This document shows positions 24,401 to 36,400 of a stretch of DNA of 64,000 bases, in pieces. The position numbers and the translations under genes were made by a program. Below the pieces are notes generated by a model, which was not told the DNA's origin, did no database searches, and saw only the letters and a list, made by a program, of their open reading frames with translations. The DNA comes from Colius striatus (Eukaryota; Chordata; Aves; Coliiformes; Coliidae): contig NC_084790.1 of NCBI RefSeq assembly GCF_028858725.1, positions 2,982,001 through 3,046,000 of the forward strand, given 5' to 3'. Positions within the stretch are counted from its first letter, which is position 1, and the number at the start of each line of letters is the position of its first letter.

Positions 24401-27400
24401 CAGGTTAGAAAGGGTGGGAGAGAAACCTTCTATGTCCATTGAACCAGTCTCTCTATCCTGAATCTTATAATTCAACAGTGTTTCCAACATTGACAGAGAG
24501 TTTCCTGAGGGAATAGTTGGGCTGTGGAAATCTTTCAGAGTGAACTGGACAACATCTGTCATCTTCTCTTGACCCAGAGGATGTTGTTGAAGGACTGAAA
24601 TGGAAGGAAGAGCTCTTACCGGGTCAATGCCAAAGGGGTAAGGTCCACCAAACACCCCTGGAATGGCAGGGTTCAGCTGAAGCAGAGGAGTAGTTGCTAC
24701 CACAGCATCTCTGTTTGGGTAGAAGTAGATGACACAAATATTAACATGAGGCATGCTGTCCTCTTTCTCTAAAAAATACCAAAAAATTCCCTCTGAGTGT
24801 GAGGAACATCTCAAATTGAGAGAGCTTTAAGGTTCCTGTGTGATCCTAGAGATTCTCCTGAATCAATAACAAACCTGCTTCTTGACCTGTTACTGAGTGT
24901 CACGAGAAGGGAAGATGCAGGGGATAGGAATCTCGCCATGCCTATGACATGAAAGGTGCTAAACTGCATCTTTACATTTGAAACTTGGTAGGTTTTACAG
25001 CCCTCTTCCAATTTTACTTGAGACTGAGTTGAGAAGTTTTGGTTTTCGTGAGCTGGGAGGACAATGGGGAATGATGAATCACCTGCTTATCCCCATCACT
25101 CCTTATGTAGGCACCAAGTATTTACTCACGACCAATTTCCTTTTGAGAACATCGGCCGGACACTCCATGAGGAACCAAACATATTAAGGGACTTTGAGAA
25201 GCAGTCGTTGTAGATGAGGCCCGTGTAAATGGAGAACAGTCCCATCAGCAGGATGATGTATCGACCACTAAAAACCATGTTGAACATCTAGGATAAAAAA
25301 CACCCCCAAAAGAACAAAGAAAGTCCGTGAGAACAAGACACAACGACCATATGCAGGGATTAAGGGTTTGCAAGAGGTAGCACTGCAGAGGAGAATCTGG
25401 GTACAGAGGATAAATAGGCAGCGTGACTGTCTACAGAGTATCTGGGATTAGCTGAAGAGGATAAACTGCACTCCACACACTGATGTAAAAACCCCCAGCT
25501 GGCAGCATTAGTCTGGAACTAGGCAGCACAGACCCTGTTCGGCTTTTTGTATGCTCTGTCAATGGATCTTAGCTCTGGTTCACCCCCTGCCAACCTAAGC
25601 CCTGAGCACTAGATCAGCAAATAGGAAGAATCCTGGAGATACAATTGACACATGTAGAAATGAAGAGTTCTGCAGTCACTGAACCCCTTTAGGATCCGAT
25701 TAAGTTTTGGGTGGTTTGTTTCTAACAGTTTGTCTGCTACACCTGGTAACTTCCTTCCAACAACTGAAATGAATATTTCCTTTAAACACAGCAGGGAAAA
25801 ACCAAAGGAACTTGCTACTATTATGAAATTAATGGGTATTGTCAATGCAAGGAAGAGAAGAGGCGAGTAAACCAAGCTGCCACTCTTTGTTTTCGATGCA
25901 AAGCTCTGCACAACCCACCACTTTACCTCATTGTCACTCTTCTGTGACAGAATACGACTTTCCCTGAGCACCATCCAGACAGCAATCAGAGTCATCAAGA
26001 TTCCATGGCCAAAATCTCCAAACATCACCGCAAACAGAAACGGGAAGGTGATGATCGTGTAGGGTGCTGTAAAACAAAAGATGATGCTCTTATGCACTTC
26101 AGCAATATAATTCCCAAGTTTCCCCCCTCGCTTCTGAAAGGTTTAAGCGCTCTACTAGAAGGTTTCACATAGGATAAACAAGGGAGACAGATGTCTTGGG
26201 ACTTTCTAAAGTCTGAACTCACCTGGATTTATTTCCCGGTATGTTCCAATGCCATAAGCATCAACAATGTTTTGGAAGCCACAAGTAAACTTGTTAGTTT
26301 TATTGTATGTTGGTGGGGTCTGATTGGTTTGCATCCTGTTTAAAATAGATGGGACAGTAGATCCGCTGTGCTCCTGTGTAAAAGAAACAAAAAAGGATGA
26401 TTAGAAACCCCACTCTCAGAGTAAATGTCTGGAAGACAGAGTTAAAACACTGCTTTCCTGTTAAGAGTTTGGAAAACTACAAGCTTCCATTTTTGTAGGT
26501 ACACTTGCACAATGAGAAATATACTTGAGCAGCTAGAAAGGTTGCTGAGTTTCTGCTCTCCACGTTGTACAGTGGGAGGAGAAGGGCTGGTAGTAAGGAT
26601 GAGCATTGTCTGATCAAGACAGACAAGAAAAACTCATGCAAGAGTTTGTTCCTCTTTTTTTTTTTTAGCAGCAAATGAAAGGAATTCAAGACACCCAACT
26701 CTTGGTCTATCTGAGCTTGGTAATGTCCTGGATAGCTCCCTTCAGTATATTCCACTAGATATCCAAACAGCAGGACAAAAGACCATGACCAGGTTAACTA
26801 AATACACCAAAGGACTCAAACACAGGAAAATGTTTTACCATTAACAGCATTCTCCTGAACTTAAAGCTTTACATTTGCTGCTAAGTTTATCTATAAACCA
26901 CAACTCCTGCACATTAATTCAACTGTCCTCTGTGAGGACTGACTCAAACAGCCCAGAGGGATGATTTTCAGAGACTGTCAATTCGGAAAAATCAATTAAT
27001 CCATGCTGTGCTTGACAACAGTTGATAGTCTGTGGCAGACAGCAGTTACTCACAGTGCCTCTCCTGAGAGCAAACTGGATGGAATCGAGGTCAGCAACGG
27101 GACACCAGACTTCAGCAATCAAGCACTTCTGTGTCACATCGATGTTGCACAGGTTCAGGGTATGGTAGATGGCCTTCATCTTGCGTACTTTGATGAACCA
27201 GACACGGATATTTTTAGCAGCTGCCTGCAAAACCCTTTGGCGATGATCCTCTGTTTGGTTCAGCACCTTTCACAGTGAAACAGAATGAAGATGAGGCCAA
27301 AAAGAAAAAAAGTCATCAACCAAAACTCAAGTTTACAGAACTTAAAGGTTACAGAAGTGCACTGTGAAATTGGGCTGCCCAACAAGACAAACTTTACCCA

Positions 27401-30400
27401 TGAAGGGTGGATGGATGAGCCCTCTCCCCCGTCCCACACACCAGTCTGCCACATGCCTGCAATGTGTGCCTTAGCCACCATATTATCTCTGCTAAAAGGT
27501 TTCAGGGCTTCGTTCCAGGGATACTTTTTGACTACTTTCCTCCTCCAACTCCCAGGTCAGTCGCTATTTCAAACAATGAACTGTTCAGAGATCACAGAGA
27601 ACATTTTTTTTTTCCTCCACCCAGGTTAAAAGAGCAGAGAAGAGTTCTACACAAGAGGTGTACACTGCCTTAAGAAAACACACAAAGATTGCAAAGAAAG
27701 GCTCTCTTACCCAAGGGAAAAGGAGAAAGTGTTTTCTACTGAGGGTGTTTTCCAACTGGAACATATCTAACTCATGCCAAGTCAGATTTCCAGCTTGGAA
27801 AGTCTTAGACTCGAGGGAAAGTGAGGACATGGGGTACATGCAGCTTTGACTCCTACTAGCTAAATTGCTTCTGAGTTCTTATCTACTTTAACATTGCTAA
27901 ACAGCTGTCCTAGGCAACTCCCAGCTTCAGAGAGTTTCTCTATCAAATAAGCAGTACAAATCCACCATTCTTCCCTTTAGTTTCTGAACATTTGCTCTTC
28001 TTTTTTGTCTCAAATCCTTTAAATTCTCCTGCACTACAACATACTGCTTTTCCTCCTTGAAGAGAGCATCAAATATTTCAGAGCTGGCACACAGTAGGTT
28101 TAGGTTACTGACTACTTTTTTTTACCAACACTCAGGCTGCTGCACAAGAGTTTTTAGTTGTAAAGCAGAAGCTCTTCAGGACAGTGCAAGGTGAAAATAT
28201 GAAGATAGGCAGGAAATAAAGAATAGCTAAGTTAAAGCTGGCATCGTTATCTCAGCTAAAAGTTTAAATACTTTCAAAGTTCTCACAGATGAAGCAGGCG
28301 ATTTCACAGGCATGCCTTCAGAGCTGGAAAACATCGTCTCTCCTTACACATGCATATTCCTCTCTCCTCCTTGGTATGCAGTTCTCTGTCAATGCTGTAC
28401 TTACATGTATATAATTAACTGCTCAGCCCTCCAGAAAGATCAAACCACCCCACCATCCTAAACCCTGGCAAAGAAAACAACCGAGCAGTCTCCAAACATC
28501 GTTCTTGCACTGCTGAGCTGCTGCTGGTCCTGAGCTACCTGGAGCTGGAAATATGGTAATCTAATAGGGCCAAAAAATCTCTTAATAGGATTCAGGGACA
28601 TTTTCCACTATACTATTAAGGAAAAAATAGGGCATTGACCCCAGTTATTTTACCATCTGAAGATCATCAATTCTGGTATTGACACCAGAAGCCATTTCCT
28701 TCCGCTCCTGTGGCGTTTCTGGGCATGGGTAGAGGGAGGCACGGAATCTGAAAGACATGCAAGCCACCTTAGAAATCAGCCAGGGAAATAGATGGCTGAG
28801 CCTGAACACAGAAATAAAGCAAGCGGCACCTCAAGAGAAGTTTCTGACCAGCAAAGACTGCCAAGCAGTTTCAGCCTTTAAATCAGGTGGGTAGAGAAGT
28901 TTGCTTTAGGACAAAACAGAAGCTGAATGCTTAAGAAAATAGAACTGGAAGAAAATCCTCTGCTCCTTATGCTGACAATGTCTCAAAGGCACTGTCACAA
29001 AGCTGATTAGCCACCCATTAGTTCAGGGTGCTGCTATCTTGCCAAAGCAGCTGCTTCTAGACCATTGTTGGTCTTCCCTGTGAAAATATCACCTGCTGCC
29101 ATACCAAGAGGTCTGTCCAAGAGTTCAACACTTGAACTCCTTTCTTTTTAGTCATTCTTTAGAAAAGCATTATAGGCTTGGGGAGTGGCTAGTTTGAGTG
29201 TAAAATATGCTTCAGCTACTTATGACCCATTTTATTTGCTGTCAAAATATGCAATTCCTACAGTCACTGTGGAATCAGTTGAAAAATATTGATGTTAAGT
29301 CATGTCAGTCTGTTTCAAGTATCTGAGAGAGCTGCCCAGCTGTAAGGCTTTCATACCCTTCACATATCTTCTTGACTCTGTTCTTCAGCTGGTCGCCTTG
29401 GAAGAAGATGATAAACACCGACTTGTGCACATAGTCTCCCTAGAAGAGAAGACAGAGTGCACTGTAACAGCTCAGGTATTCACAGAAACTAGCACTATTG
29501 CATATTACAAGTGAGTTCTGCTTTTCCTTCCTCTGAATTCGGACATACAGAGCTCGTATCTGGCTGGTGTGTCATGAATGTAGCCTAGCAACACTGAAAT
29601 GGTCACAAGGAAGGTAATTTTCTTAGCCTCAGTATAGATTACACCTATTGTACTTGCCTATGCTGAAGGAAAATATCCTAGATTACCTATTATCTATTCT
29701 ATGTAATACAACAAACAGGAAAACCTGGCAAGATCCCCAAAAGAACAGAGGTATAATGAAATACTTACCAGCACTTAGTGCAGACAGTTCACCTACAGAA
29801 TCACGCAAAAAGCTAATGAGTGAATGAAAATAAGATGAAGCAGAGTTTAACAACTGTGATTCTCCAGGGAGGCCAACGGCACATTCTTTGCACAGCTGCT
29901 TTCATGCTGGTAGCCAGGTCCCTTTTCCTGCGTTTGTTGACAAGTTATTGTTCTACCTTACTTAGGAAATTTTAACATAGTGTTTCAAGAATAATTCCAC
30001 TAGGTGTAACCTCAATTTAAGGAAGTGCTGCACAGTAAGAACAAAGTCTCTCCTAGCAGACAGAGAATTCAACGGGTCAACTACCAGCAGTCGGTGGGAC
30101 AAGGGAACAAATCAGCCGTACATGAGAAATAGAGAGGCGGTTTCCTGAGTTCCAACTCTTCTACCTCTGTTCCAGTGCAGCTTACACAGAGCTTTTATCA
30201 GTCAAGAGCAAGAGGTTCCCAAAGAAGCCTGGGCACTGTCCAGTGACTTGAGCAAAGGGGACAGTGAATGTAAAAATAGGCCCAATTTCAACATTTACTA
30301 GTTAAATCTGAAATAAAGCTGACAATTCTCAGGTGGATGATTAGAGTATTGATCATCAAATTAAGAAAAATGAAAGGTCCAAGTTCAGAGTAAAGGAGCT

Positions 30401-33400
30401 ACAGATGTTATACACTGCTGACGGGCAAAACAGCCTCTTTCATGGAGGATTACTGCTTATTCACAGCTGCATGCAGGAGTTGCACTTGTAGACTGTGCCA
30501 GAGAAGGGACTATGCCCCACTGCAGTACAAATTTTGAGTTGTTTTACCCTCCCTTTCAACTGCATTCACCATCACCCTGCTGGTTTTGTTTTAATAAAAC
30601 AGGAAAGCTTGTGTCACTAAAACCCCAGAGGCTGCAAGTAGGGACGGAAGCGAAAGGATGCAACACAAACATCTGCCTGCATGGAGCCTGTTGATGGGTA
30701 AAGGCTCAGATCTATAGATCTTACACCCTGTTAGACATCTGAGACTTTTGCTGCTGTAAGCAACCGCTCCTTTTACCGTTACGGGGTCCTCCAGCGGGTT
30801 TTCGATCTCCGCCTGCCGCAGGAAGACGTTCCCTCGGCACACTCGCCACAGCATGCGCTCGAACATGGGGATGCGCTCTCGGTTGATCACACCAGCCACA
30901 AACCTGTCAAGGGGACAGCACACACCTTCAGGTCTGCACCTAAGAGAACCCACAGCCTAACAGACAAAACACTGATGGCAACTGGAGCTTCGCATCGGAC
31001 AGAAAGAGGTAAAAATGCTGGTTTAAAATCAGCCTTTCTATGCCAAATGGAAGGGCCTCTGAAGGTCTCAGTAACACTTACAGGTATTTAAAAGGTGTCT
31101 GTCAAGAGGATGGGGTGGCACTTTTTTCTGTCATCTCCAGTGACACGACAAGGGGTGACAGGCATAAGCTGGAACATCAAAATGTTCCACTTGAACACAA
31201 GGAGAAACCGCTTTGGTGTGGAGGTGAGGGAGCCCTGGCCCAGGCTGCCCAGGGAGGGTGGGGAGGCTCCTTCTCTGGAGGTTTCCAAACCCTTGTGTGC
31301 CCTCTGATCGAGGGGAACCTGCTTTGGCAGGGGAATTGGACTAGATGATATCTAAAGATCCCTTCCAATCCCTATCATTCTGTGATTCTATGAAGACACA
31401 GAAATAAAAACATAACAAAAATGATACCACTGTATCACAAGCTGTGTCTTTTAACAGATTGAGATCATCTACTAAAGACAGTTATAATTTAAAGGAAAAA
31501 CACATGCATTTAGACATACAGTTTCTCTTCCTGATAGTCTTAATCACAGTAAGTTCCTGGTACATTTTATAGTAGTCATGGCTACCACTGACTGTGCTCT
31601 AGGGATGTGCTTCGGAAGAACTCACTGGTTCAAAACCACTACATTCAGATGAAGAATTACACAGTACAAAGGCAGCCTGGAAGCAGCCAATAAAGAGGAT
31701 ACAGAACTACACGTTTGTTTCAGAGCATTGTGGACTCAGAGTAGTTAGTAGCTTCAACAAAGCTTTGAGAGCTCAGAATGTCTGAAAAAGCAACCAGAAC
31801 AGATTTACCAGGAACAAACCAGTATAATTTGTTTCTTTGTGCAGAGTAGCACAAACTGGGAAATGAATGTACAAAACAGAACAGAGACTAACAGAGGGTT
31901 CTAGATCACCCTTAATCTGCTTGATCTGCCACTCTGGAAGTTTCCACAGCTGCTGTGGATTCCTCAGGCTGAACATAATCTCACGATCCTAAAGGCAGAT
32001 AAAAGGGAGCACAAAGTGCTGTTACCCAAGTCGTAGTGGGGTGCCTCTTCCCATCTCACTTGGTTCCAGGAGCGAAGAGGATTCCTCCAACAGGTCTGGA
32101 TCCGCCATCTGCTGATGATGCAATTCAGCCTGAATTCACAAATCAATTAATATCTAATGAAACTAGTTAGTGGCATGCAGGGAACGAGGAACCAGGAGAT
32201 AGTTTGGGGAGACAAAAAAAGAAAAGAAGAAGAACGAACGTAAGACAGCAGAGAGAGGAACTAGATGACAGAAAAGACAGCAAGAATCATACAAGGGAGG
32301 AGAAAAACGAGAGGAAAAGTGGAATGTCTCAGCAAAGCTTCCATACAAAAAAGGCCTGAAGATTGCTGGAACAGAACAATAGGACTGTGGGATAGATCAA
32401 GTCTGAAGAAAGGCAGAATTCAAACAAAAAAATTAACAACTTTTAAATACAAGTCATGTTCCCAAGAACTGCTTTTCAATGTCACAAAACAGTGACATCC
32501 TTTACTCCCATCCTTCCCTAGATCTTAAATGGGGAAGAATGTGAAGGTAGATGCTGACTCCCTCTTGCGCAACTTGTGCATTTTCTGCAGACTAATAAAG
32601 ACATAAAAGGCATTTCTAAGAGGTGTCTGAGAAATTACACATGCACGCAGAGCAGTCTAGGACCTTGTTCTATGCCAGAGGAAGAACGATGCTCAGGTAA
32701 GTCTTCCACAGACAGTTCAAATGACCTTAGGGCAGCTTGCAGCTTCCCAAGGCTGTAGCCCCACCACCAGTCATGCACGACCTGCACATCCTGCACGTGC
32801 CAGACTTCTGCCATACTCCAAAGCAAAGGCAATACTGAAAACCTCATTTATTTCAGAATTACATGCCAACAGCTTGATTGATTCCATGTCACTTGTCACA
32901 TTAGCATAGACACAGGGTTGGAATCGGTAACAAAACCTGCAAGTACTGGATGGTAATTCTCTTTAGTGACTTTACAAAGTTCTCCCTCCAGGAGAAACAC
33001 ACAGTATTCCCAGTCTAAAAGCCTGCCTACTGATTCAATCTTTTCATTCTTCAAGATATTTATCCATACTGACTCTATGTATGATTGCCAGACCCATAAG
33101 ATGCATTGCTTGGGGCAGTCTGAGGACACTGCTCATCTCTTCCTAGCCAGGCATGAAAGTAGGATGCTGGTTTATACTGTCCTTTCTGCACACCATCTGT
33201 CAGTATACCAACTTTGCAGGCTACAATTCTCAGGAACATAGCTTGTATCAGCAATTGAGGTCACAAAGGATGTTCAAATCGCATCCTCTTGTGCACCATC
33301 CTTCGTACTTTGTTCAAACACGCATCACAGTCATTTCTACTTCTGCAGGTTATATAACGAAATGACAAAAATTACAGTCCCTTGGGACAAACAAAGGGCC

Positions 33401-36400
33401 AAATTCTACACCCTCTGTGGTAGGCAGGAGGTCTTCCCCACAGAGCCATCAAGGGGACTTGCCAAAATGAGCTTGAAGGTAGAATTTGACCCTAGAACAC
33501 ATAAAATACATGCACACATACAGTGCAGCCTTGCAAAAGTATATAGCTAGCTCAATGACTCAGCCATAGGTTCTTTATTTGTGCAACAGTTGCATCATAA
33601 TTTAAGTGGGAAAAAAACCCCTTCACAACATTTTATTTGCACATCATTAAAAGTATTTACCACATACAAGTTTTTGCAAGGCTGACATCAAACACGACCC
33701 AGTTGCTCGTACAAACACTTGCTTTGGCTTACGGATGTTACAAAAGGGAGCCTTTAATTTAAGTCCAGAAAGCCAACAAGAAGAATTTCTGATCCTTTCA
33801 ACCTTAAGGTAACTTGTTGCAACACCAAAAACTGAATGAAAAAACTTGTTTCAGAGAGGACACGGTAAAAATAAGGAAGTTTGGTACTCCACAACAAAAC
33901 ATACAGACCAAAGATACCAGTGAGTATTTGATATCTAGATTTCAGGATGTTGAAAAACATTTAAGTTACAATTTTAAGAGGCTTGTATTGTATTTATCAG
34001 CAACCAAGATACTCTCTGTGATAATCTTTGTGAGGTGCATCACATCTTAGCATATGGAACACACAAAAGGCAGATAGCACACGTGACAACTTTGGATCTG
34101 CCTCCCTTGAGAGATTATCTACCTTTACTAATACCTCTGACCCTTTGGAGCTATGCATCCTTTATTCAGGACACTATGAAGCAAACATAAGCCTTGCTTA
34201 GAGGGGTTAGACCAGTTTTACTAAACAGGAACTTTCTTACACGAGGATCATTTGCATAACAAAACCCTACATTCTTTAAATTCACCCCTCAACTCCTTTG
34301 ATTTGATGACTGCACCCTTTTCCCTTTCTAGAAAGGAAACAGCACATCAGCCTTGGTTCTGGTTGTGGAAGGATAACCAAAGCAGCCTTATGAGACTGAA
34401 TGGAAATTACAAATTGAGAGACTATTTGAAAATGAAAGAGCTACGCAGAAAAAAACAAGGCTCTGGGAAATTTACTTTGGCCAAGCATTTTCAGCAGCAG
34501 CAAGTGAAATATTACAGTTATGGTGAAGTACTTTCTACTACATCCTTCAGGACTGGAAGAACCCAAGCACTTGCATGTCAGTAATTGGAATGCAGACCAT
34601 TCATTATTAAACAACCTTCAATTGCTTATTGTTCACCCAGATCAGCACCTTTAATCTCAAGGCCTAAAAGAGGTTCATTTTCCCTCCTCTTGATCATTAT
34701 TGTGATCACACAATGCCATACAATTCAAGCCCCTTCCAGGTCACAAACAGAACAAGGATCAATTTTCACAAGAACTAAAAAAGATCCATTCCACCATCTA
34801 ACTTGTTAACCCAGAGCCCAGACAGAGATGACGAATGCAAAACAAACAGAAGAGAGCAGATGGGGAGAAGAGTTAAGAGGAAAGAGAGACAGGGGACTGC
34901 ATGCCATTAACCATTACTTTTCCAGTCTTCTTTTACGCTCACACTCTAGGCAAAACTGTCAGAGAAATCTCTCCAGCTCATACTGCTCTTCATAAGCAAA
35001 GACAAGAAGACTGAGAAAAGGAGCATAATCATCAACACGTTGAAACAAGAAATGGCTACTTGGACTAGAATGGTCATGTGAAGAATAAGTGAAAAGAATT
35101 TTGCCTTCCTCCCTCCCCCAGGCACAAACTCCGGAGAGTGGAGCAAATGCCAAGTACCAAGCAATCTGGACAGTATGCCATTTCTTGTGCAACTTCATAC
35201 TATGAATAGCACAATTTTAATTACAAGTTACTGAAGTCTTCAAGTGTTGAAGGTACTGTGCAAATGACAGCATGAAGAAATGAGGTGTTCATCACTTTGG
35301 GATAATAATTAAGACTGCACAAGGCTTAAAAATCCTGGACTGGTCAGGATCTCTTACACACTGTTTGCTGTTTAATTGTGAGAACTGAAACAGTTTTAGG
35401 TTTTCAACACTTCTGTGTTACTGAATTTCACATATCAGCTGTTCAGTTGGCTTTCACACACAGCAGTACATGTTATTTGTTGTTCTTTGTTTTATTATTA
35501 CAGAAAACAGTTATCAAGGAGGAGCAAGAACCTATCTAAACTTTCAGTCACCAGTTCCTTTAGGTCTGACATGAGTTCCCTTCTCTGGGTCACCTGACAT
35601 AAGACTGTTTAGAAAAGGGATTTTGACCTTTAAATTTAGCATGAGCATACTGTACTTGAAGAAAGGCACTCGGCAGCTCTCACCAGAGAGGTCAGTAATT
35701 AATAAAGAAGCAGGAGCTGTACTTGGTTCTACTCAGTATAGGCAGGCAGTAGCACCTTCACGCAGCTAAGTAACGGACTATAAGGTTAATGATGTTTTGT
35801 CCAGGGAGATACTTGTAGGTGAATGTTCAACAGTGAAAGACAAGGACTTTTTTTGATACCAAAACCAACCCCATCACCAATCAACCAGTGTGTTAGCAGT
35901 GACTAAGACTTGTGCAGGCACAGGGACAACCTTAATGCCCGAACAGGCAGCATCTCTGTGCCAAGAACCCAAACACCAAACCGTCACATAAAAGGTCTAA
36001 AGTTTGCAGGAGCCCAGCTCTACTTGATCACAGCCTTTGTAACAGCAGAAGCCATATCCGTTAAGAACTCTTTGATCAAATCCTTGGATTAGAGGAAACA
36101 GGATGTGTACTCAGCAAAAACACATCCTCACCATTCTAAAAGGAACCACACAGGAGCTCTTTGAGAAGACTCCTTAGACTCAGAGATACCCAAGCCTTCC
36201 AACAAATGACTATGTCTTCTCCCATGGAGGCTTTATGTCTGCCTCATGAATGACATCAGAGAAGCTCTTCTCAGGTTCCGTGGAAGAGCTGCCAGTTTCT
36301 GTCCTAACTGATATCTGACAAAGCATTGAACATTCCCAATGGCAGCTTTGCTCCAGAACTTACCTCTGAAAGCTTTAGGGTTTGATCAAAGGCTCAAATA